The notes under the pieces: generated by a model
What the model was told of the DNA's origin: nothing
Database searches by the model: none
What the model saw: only the letters and a program-made list of their open reading frames with translations
Assembly (NCBI RefSeq): GCF_029263155.1
Contig: NZ_JAJCYB010000085.1
Span: 1 to 37,156 of the forward strand
Direction of reading: 5' to 3'
Length of the DNA: 37,156 nucleotides
Origin: Pseudonocardia sp.
Lineage (GTDB): Bacteria > Actinomycetota > Actinomycetes > Mycobacteriales > Pseudonocardiaceae
Shown: piece by piece, positions 8,479 to 18,782 of the stretch
Layout: each line of letters opens with the position of its first letter
Numbering within the stretch: the stretch's first letter is position 1
Program-made: the position numbers and the translations under genes

Positions 8479-8991
8479 ATGTCCGCCACCAGGCCCGATG
8501 TCATCCGCTTGATCCTCGACGACCACGAGTCCTTCCGCGCCCGGTTCGCGGAGCTGGACACGCTGCGCGACGACGCGACCGCGGCCGCCGCCGTCTGGGG
8601 GCCGCTCGCCGCCGAGCTGGAGGTGCACGCCACCGCCGAGGAGGAGTTCTTCTACCCGCAGCTGCTCGACCGGGTGGACGGCATGGTGGACGAGACCGAG
8701 GACGCCGTCTCCGACCACGACGAGATCCGCCACGGCATCCGCCGCGCCGCCGCGGCCGAGCCGGGCAGCGACGAGTGGTGGGCCGGGATCTCCGACGCCC
8801 GGGCGGCCAACGACGAGCACCTCGCCGAGGAGGAGCGCGACGACCTCGCCCCGTTCCTGGAGAAGACCTCGCTCGAGGTGCGGGAGCGCGTGGGCGAGCA
8901 GTTCGCGGCGTTCAAGCGCGAGCACGCCCACGGCGCCGGGCTGGACTACTCCGACACCGGCTCGGACGAGTACCTGGCCGAGCACACCTAG
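8479..8991 (+). CDS. Hemerythrin HHE domain protein
   Basis: 170 aa, cytoplasmic, a four-helix-bundle hemerythrin-like protein that would bind a diiron centre. Candidate ligands in order: His16 (DDHESF), His50 with Glu54 (VHATAEEEF, the HxxxE motif), His80 (SDHDEI) and His114 with Glu118 (DEHLAEEE). The C-terminal tail is Asp/Glu/His-rich (YSDTGSDEYLAEHT). The family binds oxygen or iron or counters peroxide and NO stress; which applies here cannot be read from sequence. ATG start with AGGAG (8465-8469) 9 nt upstream. A possible stress-sigma promoter precedes it. Confidence 0.92.
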   Translation: MSATRPDVIRLILDDHESFRARFAELDTLRDDATAAAAVWGPLAAELEVHATAEEEFFYPQLLDRVDGMVDETEDAVSDHDEIRHGIRRAAAAEPGSDEWWAGISDARAANDEHLAEEERDDLAPFLEKTSLEVRERVGEQFAAFKREHAHGAGLDYSDTGSDEYLAEHT

Positions 8992-9007
8992 ATCGGTCCT
9001 TCCCGGA

Positions 9008-9133
9008 TCAGCCCTTCCCGCGGTTCTGCCACCACCAGCGCAGCAGCAGCACGAGCGAGGTCAGCAGGGCCGCCAGCACCACGAGCTGCCCGAGCGGCGA
9101 GGAGAAGCCGGTGGGGTCGCCCGTGAGGTCCAT
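9008..9133 (-). CDS. 41-residue single-pass membrane protein
   Basis: 41 aa. An N-terminal stretch rich in Gly, Pro and Ser is followed by one strong hydrophobic helix (about residues 14-31: LGQLVVLAALLTSLVLLL) and the tail RWWWQNRGKG, a Trp/Arg anchor expected to face the cytoplasm. It starts 10 bp after the stop of the upstream CoA-transferase gene on the same strand, so it is probably co-transcribed. No ribosome-binding site is close to the ATG. It is not a family I recognise; the clean membrane topology supports a real gene. Confidence 0.5.
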   Translation of the reverse strand: MDLTGDPTGFSSPLGQLVVLAALLTSLVLLLRWWWQNRGKG

Positions 9134-9143
9134 GGGCCCGACG

Positions 9144-10415
9144 TTACCGCCACCGCGGCTCCTCCGTTCCGAAGGACGGCGGAGGGGGCGGCCAGTGCAG
9201 CGGTCGACCGTCGACGGTTCCGGGGGGTGACGCGAGGGTGAGCGGGCCCACCCGTTCCAGGTGGGGCTCGGGGTCGACCTCGGGTACCGGCCTGGGCGCG
9301 GGTCGGGGGAGCCCCTGCAGCCACGACGCCGTCCCGACCAGCGACAGCCGCACGTGGTGCGTGCCGCCCTCGCGCCGCTGCCTGCGCAGCGCGAGCAGGG
9401 CGGCGGCCGCGGCGAGGTAGCCGGTGGCGTGGTCGAGGACCTGCGCAGGCAGCGCGCCGGGCGTCCCGTCCGCCCGTCCCTCCGCCACGGCGATCCCGCA
9501 GGCGGCCTGCACCAGGCTGTCGAATCCGCGGCGCCGTCCCCACGGCCCCTGCTCCCCCCACGCGGAGAGCGTGACGACGACGAGCCCGGGATGCCGCCGC
9601 GCCAGCGCGCCCGGGGCGAGCCCGAACCGGTCCAGCGCCCCGGGCCGGTAGCCGGTGACGACGACGTCCGCGCCGGCCAGCAGTTCCTCGCGGGTGGCGG
9701 TGTCACGCAGGTCGAGCAGCGCGGAGCGCTTGCCGGGCAGGGTGTCGAGGGCCTGCAGCGGGATCTCCGGACGGTCCGGCGGGTCCAGGCGCAGCACGTC
9801 GGCGCCGTGGACGGCCAGCGTGCGGGTGGCGACGGGACCGGCGATGACGCGGGTGAGGTCGAGCACGCGGGGGCGGCGCGCCGGCCGGGGCGGGGCGTCG
9901 CCGACGACCCGGTGCTCGACGAGCGGCGGCGCCACGCCGTACTCGGAGCGCCAGCTCGCCGCCGTGCGCACCGCCGCGGCGACGCCCCCGGTCGCGTGCA
10001 GCGCGTTCTCCAGTTCGACGCCCGCCCGGCCGGCGATCGCCGCTGGCACCTCCTCCTCGGCGCAGTGGAGCACGCGCAGCGCGGCGGCGCGGTGCCACGG
10101 GTAGTTCGCGTGCAGCCGGATCCAGCCGTCCGCGGTGCGGTGGAACGTCGACAGCGGGTCGAACGGGGAGCCGGGCGACCGCCCGTCGCGGAGCAGGTAC
10201 CGCTCGCTGCGCAGGGCCACGGCGAGCCGGCGGGTGTCCAGCGCGACCGCCCCGTCGGTGGCCGCGAGCAGGCTCGCGCCGACCGCGGCGACGCCGGCGT
10301 CGGTGACGGCGAACGTCGAGGTCAGGGTCGTGGTCGGGCCGGTGACGGTGAGCCGGGCGAGGTCGGCGGCGGCTCCGCCGAGCGCGGCCCAGACCCGGGG
10401 CAGGGGTGCCGTCAT
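9144..10415 (-). CDS. CoA-transferase family III (CaiB/BaiF type)
   Basis: 423 aa, class III acyl-CoA:acid CoA-transferase, formyl-CoA transferase/CaiB-like fold. Seen: [31 protein letters not shown], cut here as the start of the classic second-half fold (near residue 185), a [16 protein letters not shown] segment, and [17 protein letters not shown], in which the Asp fits the family nucleophile region. The N-terminal half is more divergent. It may be a racemase or CoA-transferase for a branched or aromatic acid; the substrate cannot be told. The ATG start is supported by a minus-strand TAGCGT box (10424-10429) 8 nt upstream. It is divergent from the DUF3046-recA unit. Confidence 0.85.
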   Translation of the reverse strand: MTAPLPRVWAALGGAAADLARLTVTGPTTTLTSTFAVTDAGVAAVGASLLAATDGAVALDTRRLAVALRSERYLLRDGRSPGSPFDPLSTFHRTADGWIRLHANYPWHRAAALRVLHCAEEEVPAAIAGRAGVELENALHATGGVAAAVRTAASWRSEYGVAPPLVEHRVVGDAPPRPARRPRVLDLTRVIAGPVATRTLAVHGADVLRLDPPDRPEIPLQALDTLPGKRSALLDLRDTATREELLAGADVVVTGYRPGALDRFGLAPGALARRHPGLVVVTLSAWGEQGPWGRRRGFDSLVQAACGIAVAEGRADGTPGALPAQVLDHATGYLAAAAALLALRRQRREGGTHHVRLSLVGTASWLQGLPRPAPRPVPEVDPEPHLERVGPLTLASPPGTVDGRPLHWPPPPPSFGTEEPRWR

Positions 10416-10423
10416 GGACGGCG

Positions 10424-10433
10424 ACGCTAGCGT
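10424..10433. promoter_or_regulatory. Palindromic shared -10 region of two divergent leaderless promoters
   Basis: The perfect palindrome ACGCTAGCGT reads TAGCGT on both strands. On plus it lies 6 nt before the GTG of DUF3046 (10440); on minus it lies 8 nt before the ATG of the CoA-transferase (10415). Both genes lack Shine-Dalgarno sequences. Confidence 0.55.
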
Positions 10434-10439
10434 GCAGGG

Positions 10440-10634
10440 GTGCGACTGACCCAGTTCCGGGAGCTGATGGCCGACGAGTTCGGGGCCGTGCGTGCGGCCG
10501 CGGTGGCCCAGGACCACGTGTTCGCCGAGCTCGGCGGCCGGACGGTGGAGCAGGCGCTGGAGCACGGCATCGACCCGCGCGAGGTGTGGCGGGCGGTGTG
10601 CGCGGCCTACGACGTGCCGCCGTCGCGACGGTGA
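10440..10634 (+). CDS. DUF3046 protein upstream of recA
   Basis: 64 aa. Sequence [10 protein letters not shown]... [18 protein letters not shown] and [16 protein letters not shown] matches the DUF3046 family, short helical cytoplasmic proteins of unknown function found almost always just upstream of recA in actinobacteria. Family recognition rests on sequence pattern and position. Start GTG with TAGCGT 6 nt upstream. It is separated from recA by a 182-bp region that holds recA's own promoters, so recA can be induced independently. Confidence 0.88.
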   Translation: MRLTQFRELMADEFGAVRAAAVAQDHVFAELGGRTVEQALEHGIDPREVWRAVCAAYDVPPSRR

Positions 10635-10670
10635 CCGCCACCGGGCGCCCGGCGTGTCGCCCGTCGCGGT

Positions 10671-10691
10671 CGAACAGGTGTTCGCTAGAGT
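10671..10691 (+). promoter_or_regulatory. LexA (SOS) box with adjoining -10 of recA
   Basis: CGAACAGGTGTTCG (10671-10684) has the actinobacterial SOS-box arms CGAAC and GTTCG with a 4-nt centre. TAGAGT (10686-10691) follows at once, so LexA bound here would block this promoter. Confidence 0.88.
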
Positions 10692-10742
10692 GTTGTCCAC
10701 ATCGGGTGGTGGCCGTCCACAGGTCCGGACCTCGCCCGCAGA

Positions 10743-10765
10743 TTGTCGGTGGTCGCCCCTACCGT
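10743..10765 (+). promoter_or_regulatory. RecA-NDp type promoter (PafBC-dependent) of recA
   Basis: TTGTCGGTG (10743-10751), 8 nt, then TACCGT (10760-10765). This fits the mycobacterial RecA/LexA-independent DNA-damage motif TTGTCRGTG-N8-TANNNT, which PafBC activates. It is proximal to recA, as is promoter P1 in M. tuberculosis. Confidence 0.8.
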
Positions 10766-10816
10766 CGGCACCAGTCACGCAAGACGTCGAACAGCACACG
10801 AGGTGGAGACCCGGCG

Positions 10817-12949
10817 ATGAGCACACCCGACCGCGAGAAGGCGCTCGAGCTCGCCCTGGCGCAGATCGAGAAGAACCACGGCAAGGGTTCGGTGATGCGC
10901 CTCGGCGACGACACCCGCCCGCCCGTCGGCATCATCCCCACGGGTTCGATCGCCCTCGACGTCGCGCTGGGCGTGGGCGGCCTGCCCCGCGGGCGCATCG
11001 TGGAGGTCTACGGCCCGGAGTCCAGCGGCAAGACCACGGTCGCGCTGCACTGCGTGGCCAACGCGCAGGCCGCGGGCGGCATCGTCGCCTTCATCGACGC
11101 CGAGCACGCGCTCGACCCAGAGTACGCCAAGGCGCTCGGGGTCGACACCGACAACCTGCTCGTCTCCCAGCCCGACACGGGGGAGCAGGCGCTCGAGATC
11201 GCCGACATGCTGATCCGCTCCGGCGCGCTCGACCTGATCGTCGTCGACTCGGTGGCCGCGCTCGTGCCCCGCGCCGAGATCGAGGGGGAGATGGGCGACA
11301 GCCACGTCGGCCTGCAGGCCCGGCTGATGAGCCAGGCACTGCGCAAGATCACCGGCGCGCTCAGCAACTCCGGCACCACGATGATCTTCATCAACCAGCT
11401 GCGCGAGAAGATCGGGGTCATGTTCGGCTGCCTGTCCTACGGCACCCGGATCACGCTCGCCGACGGCAGTCAGGAGAAGATCGGCAAGATCGTCAACCAG
11501 AAGCTCCCGGTCGAGGTGCTGTCCTACGACCCGGACCTGGGTCAGATCGTGCCGAAGAAGGTCGTCAACTGGTTCGACAACGGCCCGACCGAGCAGTTCC
11601 TGCAGATCACGGTGGCCCGTCCCGGCGGCAACGGGCGCGCTCAGATGGGACTCACGGCCAATCACCTCGTGCACACCCCTGGTGGATGGCGGGAAGCGGG
11701 CGAGCTCGCGGTCGGTGATCGGGTGTTGCTGTCCCAGCCGTACCGGTTGGGGCAGCAGCAGTGGCAGATCGTGCTCGGCGCGCTGATGGGTGACGCCAAC
11801 CTCTCGCCCAGCCGGATCCCCGGCAGCCTCGGCACCCGGTTCCGGATGGGCCACGGTGCGAAGCAGATCGACTACCTCGACTGGAAGGCGTCGCTGCTCG
11901 GCAACATCGGTCAGAGCCGCCGGACCAACGCCACGGGCGCGGGCTTCGTCGACCTCAGCCCGCTCCCGGAGCTGGCCGAGGTACGGCAGGCCGTCTATCT
12001 CGGTGACGGGCACAAGCACCTCTCGTGGGAGTACCTCAAGGCGCTCACCCCGCTCTCGCTCGCGATCTGGTATTGCGACGACGGTTCGTTCCAGTCGAGG
12101 GCGAAAGGTCTCCAGGAGCGCACGCGAGAGGGCAGCGGACGCTCGGAGATCTGCGTGCAGGCGCTCAGCCCGGGTTCCCGGGAGCGGCTCCTCGAACATC
12201 TGGCCGATACCTTCGACCTCCGCCCCACCCTCACCGTGCGCGGAGCTCGGCAGGTGCCGGTGCTGTCCTTCGCGAAGGACGAGACGGCGAAGCTCCACGA
12301 GCTGATCGCACCGTTCGTGCACCCCACGATGCAGTACAAGCTGCTGGAGCGGTTCCGCGGTCGGTTCGCGATCGAGCCGGAGTTCGTCGCACCCACCCTC
12401 CTGCCGACCCCGGCGCCCGTGCTCGACGTGCGTGTGAAGCCGCGAACCCGATCGATGCACAGGTTCGACATCGAGGTCGAGGGCACGCACAACTACCTCG
12501 CCGACGGCGTCGTGGTGCACAACTCGCCGGAGACCACCACCGGTGGGAAGGCGCTCAAGTTCTACGCCTCGGTCCGCCTCGACATCCGGCGCATCGAGAC
12601 GCTCAAGGACGGCTCCGACATGGTCGGCAACCGCACCCGCGTCAAGGTCGTGAAGAACAAGGTCGCCCCGCCGTTCAAGCAGGCCGAGTTCGACATCCTC
12701 TACGGGGTCGGCATCAGCCGGGAGGGTTCGCTGGTCGACGTGGGCGTGGAGCAGGGCCTCGTCCGCAAGTCGGGGGCCTGGTACACCTACGAGGGAGACC
12801 AGCTCGGGCAGGGCAAGGAGAACGCCCGCAAGTTCCTGCGGGAGAACCCCGACGTCGCCAACGAGATCGAGAAGCGGATCAAGGAGAAGCTGGGTATCGG
12901 CGCCGTCGTCGATGCCGACGCCGCCGTCCCGACGCCCGTCGACTTCTGA
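10817..12949 (+). CDS. recA: RecA recombinase precursor containing an intein
   Basis: 710 aa precursor; removal of the 365-aa intein leaves a 345-aa RecA, the normal size. RecA binds ssDNA, catalyses strand exchange and triggers LexA self-cleavage. Walker A is GPESSGKTT (66-74); [12 protein letters not shown] is Walker B. The N-extein ends EKIGVMFG (residue 204) and the C-extein starts [16 protein letters not shown], with Ser as the +1 nucleophile. The C-terminus [11 protein letters not shown] is typical of actinobacteria. ATG start with GGAG (10805-10808) 8 nt upstream. Control: LexA box and RecA-NDp promoter upstream. recX begins 2 nt after the stop, so the two are co-transcribed. Confidence 0.98.
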   Translation: MSTPDREKALELALAQIEKNHGKGSVMRLGDDTRPPVGIIPTGSIALDVALGVGGLPRGRIVEVYGPESSGKTTVALHCVANAQAAGGIVAFIDAEHALDPEYAKALGVDTDNLLVSQPDTGEQALEIADMLIRSGALDLIVVDSVAALVPRAEIEGEMGDSHVGLQARLMSQALRKITGALSNSGTTMIFINQLREKIGVMFGCLSYGTRITLADGSQEKIGKIVNQKLPVEVLSYDPDLGQIVPKKVVNWFDNGPTEQFLQITVARPGGNGRAQMGLTANHLVHTPGGWREAGELAVGDRVLLSQPYRLGQQQWQIVLGALMGDANLSPSRIPGSLGTRFRMGHGAKQIDYLDWKASLLGNIGQSRRTNATGAGFVDLSPLPELAEVRQAVYLGDGHKHLSWEYLKALTPLSLAIWYCDDGSFQSRAKGLQERTREGSGRSEICVQALSPGSRERLLEHLADTFDLRPTLTVRGARQVPVLSFAKDETAKLHELIAPFVHPTMQYKLLERFRGRFAIEPEFVAPTLLPTPAPVLDVRVKPRTRSMHRFDIEVEGTHNYLADGVVVHNSPETTTGGKALKFYASVRLDIRRIETLKDGSDMVGNRTRVKVVKNKVAPPFKQAEFDILYGVGISREGSLVDVGVEQGLVRKSGAWYTYEGDQLGQGKENARKFLRENPDVANEIEKRIKEKLGIGAVVDADAAVPTPVDF
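11429..12523 (+). other. RecA intein (RecA-b site) with LAGLIDADG endonuclease
   Basis: 365 residues, from Cys ([14 protein letters not shown]) to the terminal His-Asn (GVVVHN). Splicing blocks are complete: A with Cys1, B with TANH ([14 protein letters not shown]), F/G with [15 protein letters not shown] and HN, then Ser +1. Endonuclease dodecapeptides are [12 protein letters not shown] and [11 protein letters not shown]; both keep acidic residues, so homing activity is plausible. The site, between MFG and SPETTT, differs from the M. tuberculosis intein site and equals that of M. leprae, whose intein I recall as the same length and very similar. The reading frame is fully open and splicing residues are intact. 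Confidence 0.95.
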
Positions 12950-12951
12950 TC

Positions 12952-14034
12952 GTGGGCGGCGACCCGCGTCGGGTCGCCCGCTTCGACCCCGCCGGGCCGG
13001 CCTCCGGCCCGGCCGTCGAGGCCCGGTTCGACGCGATCGGCGACGGCGACGGGCCGGCCGCGCCGGTCGCTGCGCTCGCCCGGATCGGGCCGGCGGGGGA
13101 TCCCGCCGACCCCGGGACCACTGCCGACGGCGGCTCCGTTCCGGACGACCCGGTTGCACCGCTGGCCCGCCTCGGCGAGGTGGGGGAGCCCGCCCCGTCG
13201 GTCTCCGTGGCCGAGCTGGAGGTGCCGGGTGCGGCCGCAGATGCGCCGGCCCGTACGGCACGGCTCGGGTCGGGCGGGCGTGCCCGGCCCGCGCCGGGCG
13301 GAGGTCGAGGTGGTGGCTCGGCCGCGGCCCGACCGGCTCCCGGGGAGCGCCCGGTCGGGAGCCGCGCGGCCCGGCGGGGCGAGGCGCGGACGGCACCCGC
13401 CGCCGACCCCGTCGCCGATGTCGCAGACTCCTCCGCCGCCGACCAGGACGCCGCACCGGAGGCGGGCCGCACGGCCGGCGCCCGGCGCGGCTGGGGGCCC
13501 AAACAGATCGACCCGGACGCCGATCCGCTGGTGGCGGCGCGGGAGATCTGCCTGCGGCTGCTCACCGACCGGGCCCGCACCCGCCACGAGCTGTCCCGGG
13601 CGCTGACGCAGCGCGGCGTGCCCGTCGACGCCGCCGAGTCCGTGCTGAGCCGGTTCGACGAGGTCGGCCTCATCGACGACGCCGCGTTCGCCGGGCAGTA
13701 CGTGCGCTCCCGCCACGCCTACCGCGGCCTGTCACGGCGGGCGATCGCGATGGAGCTGCGACGCAAGGGTGTCGACGACGAGGTGGCGGGGGAGGCGCTG
13801 CAGGAGGTCGACCCCGCGTCGGAGGAGCAGCGCGCCCGTGAGCTGGTCGACCGCAAGCTGCGCACGGTACCCGCCGACACCCCGGAGCAGCGCAGGAAGG
13901 CGGTGAACCGGCTGGTCGGCATGCTCGCTCGTAAGGGCTACGGCGGCGGGATCGCCTACCGGGTGGTCCGCGAGGCCCTCGCCGCGCACGGGGCGGACGT
14001 CGAGGAGCTCGGCGACGACCCCGCCCCCGACTGA
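12952..14034 (+). CDS. recX: RecX regulator with a long disordered N-terminal extension
   Basis: 360 aa from the GTG 2 nt after the recA stop. The RecX core occupies about residues 181-360 (WGPKQ, AREICLRLLTDRARTRHELSRALTQ, VLSRFDEVGLIDDAAFAGQYVRSR, LSRRAIAMELRRKGV), built of three-helix repeats. RecX binds inside the RecA filament groove and caps its activity. RecX is usually 150-200 aa, so the extra 180 residues are unusual: rich in Ala, Gly, Pro, Asp and Arg, with two similar units (PVAALARIGPAGDP and PVAPLARLGEVGEP). A later in-frame GTG could be the true start, but no ATG occurs before the core. Confidence 0.88.
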   Translation: MGGDPRRVARFDPAGPASGPAVEARFDAIGDGDGPAAPVAALARIGPAGDPADPGTTADGGSVPDDPVAPLARLGEVGEPAPSVSVAELEVPGAAADAPARTARLGSGGRARPAPGGGRGGGSAAARPAPGERPVGSRAARRGEARTAPAADPVADVADSSAADQDAAPEAGRTAGARRGWGPKQIDPDADPLVAAREICLRLLTDRARTRHELSRALTQRGVPVDAAESVLSRFDEVGLIDDAAFAGQYVRSRHAYRGLSRRAIAMELRRKGVDDEVAGEALQEVDPASEEQRARELVDRKLRTVPADTPEQRRKAVNRLVGMLARKGYGGGIAYRVVREALAAHGADVEELGDDPAPD

Positions 14035-14045
14035 ACCCCGCCCGA

Positions 14046-14063
14046 CCGGGATCCCGCTCCCGG
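14046..14063. terminator. Short hairpin between convergent recX and DsbA-like genes
   Basis: CCGGGA (14046-14051) pairs with TCCCGG (14058-14063) around a 6-nt loop, in the 29-bp gap between two convergent stops. It is a weak stem, kept because of its position. Confidence 0.4.
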
Positions 14064-14777
14064 CTACCGCTTCTGCCGCCGGCTCCCGGCGTGCCAGTCC
14101 TGCTGCACCCCCACCTCGTCCTCGGCGACGCCGAGCGCCCGGAGCCGGGGCAGCTCACGCAGGCTGCGCTTGAGCTCGGCGAACCCGGGGAAGCGGGCGA
14201 GCGCGATGACGTGGTCCCACAGCTGCGCGGCCTCGTCGGGAGCGGGCAGGCGGCTGATCACCGGACCGAAGAAGGCCACCCCGTCCGGGGGCTCGAACTG
14301 CAGGATCGGGGTGCCGACGTCCTTGCCGGTGAGCGCCAGCGCCTCGTCGGTCTCGGCCTGGATCTGCCCGTCCCAGCCCGGGTCGTCGAGGGCGTCGGCG
14401 AGCCCGGCGGGCAGCCCGAGCCCGGCGAGCACGGGGGCGACGAACTCCGCCGTGCCCCGGCGAGCGGTGTCGCCGGGCACCGGGTCGCGTTCGAAGATCG
14501 CCTCGCCGAGCGCGGCGTACAGCGTGTCCACGGCGTCGTGGCCGTGGGCCGCCCGGGTGGCGGCGGCCATGCGCAGCAGGTGCAGCCCCGCGGTGTGGCC
14601 CGCCTCGTACTCCGGCGGGAAGTGCGCGTCGTAGTCGATGTGGGAGTTCAGCAGGCGCAGCGAGATGAACCGCCACTGCACGGAGTAGTCGCGCGCGGCC
14701 TGCACCTGCCGCACCCACTTGCTGGTCATCCACGCGAAGGGGCACACGGGATCGAAGTAGAAGTGCACGTCGGTCAT
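14064..14777 (-). CDS. DsbA-fold protein, mycothiol-dependent nitroreductase (Rv2466c)-like
   Basis: 237 aa, no signal peptide, so cytoplasmic. It has the DsbA/thioredoxin fold with an alpha-helical insertion: VHFYFDPVCPFAWMTSKWVRQ at the N-terminus (cut at FYFDPVCPFAW), and DVGTPILQFEPPDGVAFFGPVISRLP, where the cis-Pro (GTP) and FFGPV match Rv2466c. Rv2466c is a mycothiol-dependent reductase that activates nitro prodrugs. Its CPWC site is CPFA here: Cys12 is the only cysteine in the whole protein, so chemistry would have to go through a mixed disulfide with a small thiol. It lies 8 bp downstream of a LysR gene on the same strand, probably one unit. ATG start. Confidence 0.85.
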   Translation of the reverse strand: MTDVHFYFDPVCPFAWMTSKWVRQVQAARDYSVQWRFISLRLLNSHIDYDAHFPPEYEAGHTAGLHLLRMAAATRAAHGHDAVDTLYAALGEAIFERDPVPGDTARRGTAEFVAPVLAGLGLPAGLADALDDPGWDGQIQAETDEALALTGKDVGTPILQFEPPDGVAFFGPVISRLPAPDEAAQLWDHVIALARFPGFAELKRSLRELPRLRALGVAEDEVGVQQDWHAGSRRQKR

Positions 14778-14785
14778 ACGGTGAG

Positions 14786-15727
14786 CTAATCAGGGCGGCG
14801 GAGCACCTGCACGTCGCCGGGCAGCCCGCCGCCTGCGGACAGCGCGGCGAGGAACGTCAGCAGCGTGTCGCGGAACGCACTCATGGCATGGGTGGGGACC
14901 AGGTCGGCGCGGCGGGCCAGTGCGACCGTCCGGTAGAGCGGCGGGGTGAGCACGGTGCGCCGCAGCCGGGGACGACCGGCGAAGACCAGGTCCGGCACGA
15001 CCGCGACCCCGGTCCCGGCCTCGACGAGCCGCAGCACCGCGTCCATCTCCCCGCCCTCCACCGCGAAGCGGGGCGTCTCACCGGCGTCGGCGTACGCGCG
15101 CAGCGTGGCCTCCCGCACGTCGTAGCCCTGCCGCGGGACGACGAGCGGGCGGCGGGCCAGCTCGCGGACGGTCATCGACCCGCGCGCGGACGGTGCGCGT
15201 TCCGAGGCCGGGGAGGCCACCGACAACCGCTCGCGCAGCAGCGGGGTGGTGTGCAGCGCGGGGTCGACGCCTGCCTCCGGCACGATCACCAGCGCGACGT
15301 CGAGCTCCCCCCGGACGAGCGAGCGCACCAGCGGCTGCGACCCGCTCTCCACCAGCTCCAGCCGGACGTCGGGGTACTGCTCGTGGAAGGTGCGCAGCAC
15401 GTCGGCCAGCACGCCGATGCACAGCGACGGGGTGGCTCCGACCCGTACCCGCCCGCTGCGCAGCCCGATCAGCTCCGCGACGCCGGTGCGGGCGCGCTCG
15501 GCGTCGGCCAGCATCCGCCGCGCCAACGGCAGCACCACCTCGCCCGCGGGGGTCAGCGTGACGCCCTCGCGCCCCCCGCGCTGCACCAACGGCGCCCCGA
15601 GTTCGTCCTCCAGCACCCGCAGCTGCCGCGACAGCGTCGGCTGCGCCACCCCCGCCACGTCGGCGGCCCGGATGAAGCTGCGCGAGTCGGCCAGGGCCAC
15701 GAGGTACGCGAGCTGGGTCAACGTCAC
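14786..15727 (-). CDS. LysR family transcriptional regulator
   Basis: 313 aa, normal LysR length. The N-terminal winged helix-turn-helix covers residues 1-60 (ADSRSFIRAADVAGVAQPTLSRQLRVLEDELG region), and the C-terminal two-lobed effector domain starts near residue 90 (GRVRVGATPSLC), CynR/CbbR-like. Cys in TPSLC is the only residue near the effector cleft hinting at redox sensing, too little to claim an OxyR role. GTG start with minus-strand TAGGCT 6 nt upstream. It is divergent from the sdhCAB operon across 400 bp, and LysR proteins often control a divergent neighbour; the other candidate target is the DsbA-fold gene downstream. Confidence 0.92.
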   Translation of the reverse strand: MTLTQLAYLVALADSRSFIRAADVAGVAQPTLSRQLRVLEDELGAPLVQRGGREGVTLTPAGEVVLPLARRMLADAERARTGVAELIGLRSGRVRVGATPSLCIGVLADVLRTFHEQYPDVRLELVESGSQPLVRSLVRGELDVALVIVPEAGVDPALHTTPLLRERLSVASPASERAPSARGSMTVRELARRPLVVPRQGYDVREATLRAYADAGETPRFAVEGGEMDAVLRLVEAGTGVAVVPDLVFAGRPRLRRTVLTPPLYRTVALARRADLVPTHAMSAFRDTLLTFLAALSAGGGLPGDVQVLRRPD

Positions 15728-15733
15728 CCCAAT

Positions 15734-15739
15734 AGCCTA
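15734..15739 (-). promoter_or_regulatory. -10 box of lysR (leaderless)
   Basis: TAGGCT on the minus strand, exactly 6 nt before the GTG start of the LysR gene. Confidence 0.5.
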
Positions 15740-15787
15740 CGAGCATCGCCGGACCGATACCGATGCCGCGGGGCGGGGTTGACGGCA

Positions 15788-15842
15788 CGAGATCGACGCG
15801 AGCGGGTTCGTCATCCCACGCACCCCGCTCACGTCGATCTCG
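15788..15842. repeat. 19-bp inverted repeat in the lysR-sdhC intergenic region
   Basis: The arm at 15788-15806 pairs with 15824-15842 at 18 of 19 positions, around a 17-nt spacer. The arms share the core GAGATCGACG. The whole stretch 15728-16083 has no gene; besides this repeat it holds the lysR promoter at its left, an 11-bp palindrome GCACGTCGTGC (15945-15955), and the sdhC promoter at its right. The repeat could be a REP-type element, an operator, or a hairpin. Confidence 0.6.
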
Positions 15843-16053
15843 CGCGCGGGTTCCGCCCGGACCACCACGGACACCGCTGCCCGCCGGCGGGCCGTCCCGG
15901 CGTCGCGCACCGACGCCACCGGGTGCGGATCCCACGTCGAGCGGGCACGTCGTGCGAGCCGGGCGGGCGGTGAACCCACTTCCGCGACGGAGTGAAGCCA
16001 GGCACGTGAGGCGACCCTGGCCGGGGCGCTGACCTGCGGGGGCGCCCCGCCTA

Positions 16054-16080
16054 TAGCGTCAGGGCACCGAACGCCCCTGA
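16054..16080 (+). promoter_or_regulatory. sdhCAB promoter and leader inverted repeat
   Basis: TAGCGT (16054-16059, within CTATAGCGT) fits TANNNT and predicts transcription from about 16066. TCAGGGC (16059-16065) and GCCCCTGA (16073-16080) form an imperfect inverted repeat, with one bulge, over the start site. This could be an operator. Confidence 0.45.
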
Positions 16081-16125
16081 ACGATGCATTGGACGGCAGG
16101 TTCGACCGGTGGTCACCCTTGCCGC

Positions 16126-16838
16126 ATGGTGTCCCTGGTCCCGCGCACGAACGGCGATGCGCCGACCCGACGCGCCCCGCGGCCGTCGTCCGTGCAGCTC
16201 AAGTACGTGATGGCGGTGTCCGGCGCGGTCATGTTCCTCTACCTCGTCGCGCACATGATCGGGAACCTGAAGATCTTCTTCGGGGCCGAGTCGCTCGACC
16301 TCTACGCCGAGTGGTTGCGGGTCGTGGGCGAGCCCGCGCTGCCGGAGCAGACCGTGCTGTGGCTCGTGCGGATCGTGTTGCTCGCCGCCGTCGTCGGCCA
16401 CATCGTGGCCGCGACCCTGCTCGCCCGGCGCGCGTCGAGGGCGCGCCCGGTGAAGTACGCGCACCGCAGCAGGGTCGCGGGCTCCTACGCCGCGCGCACG
16501 ATGCGCTGGGGCGGCGTGATCGTCGCGCTGTTCATCGTCTACCACATCCTGGACCTGACGACGGGCACGCTGAACCCCAACGGGGTGTACGGCGAGGTCT
16601 ACGCCAACCTCGTGGCCGATTTCGCTCCGCAGCGCTGGTACGTGACGGCGTTCTACGTCCTGTCGATCGTCGCGCTGACGCTGCACCTGCGCCACGGGCT
16701 GTGGAGTGCGCTGCAGTCGCTGGGCCGCACCCGCGGCGGCAACCTGGTCGCGCTGAAGACCACGGCGGACGTCGTGGCGGTCGCGCTGGCCGTGGGCTTC
16801 CTGGCAGTCCCGCTCTCGATCACGTTCGGACTGGTGTC

Positions 16839-16842
<4 letters not shown>
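16126..16842 (+). CDS. sdhC: Succinate dehydrogenase cytochrome b subunit (diheme type)
   Basis: 238 aa membrane anchor of complex II, Bacillus/Wolinella-like single large subunit with five predicted helices (about residues 27-47, 76-100, 127-147, 168-188 and 212-234). Candidate heme-ligand histidines sit in helices: VAHMIG, VGHIVA, VYHILD and LHLRHG, consistent with two b hemes. It passes electrons from SdhB to menaquinone. The start is uncertain: ATG 16126 gives a leader of about 60 nt, and the in-frame ATG 16084 adds 14 residues; neither has a good ribosome-binding site. Its TGA overlaps the sdhA ATG (ATGA), so translation is coupled. Confidence 0.93.
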
Positions 16843-18778
<1,936 letters not shown>

Positions 18779-18782
<4 letters not shown>

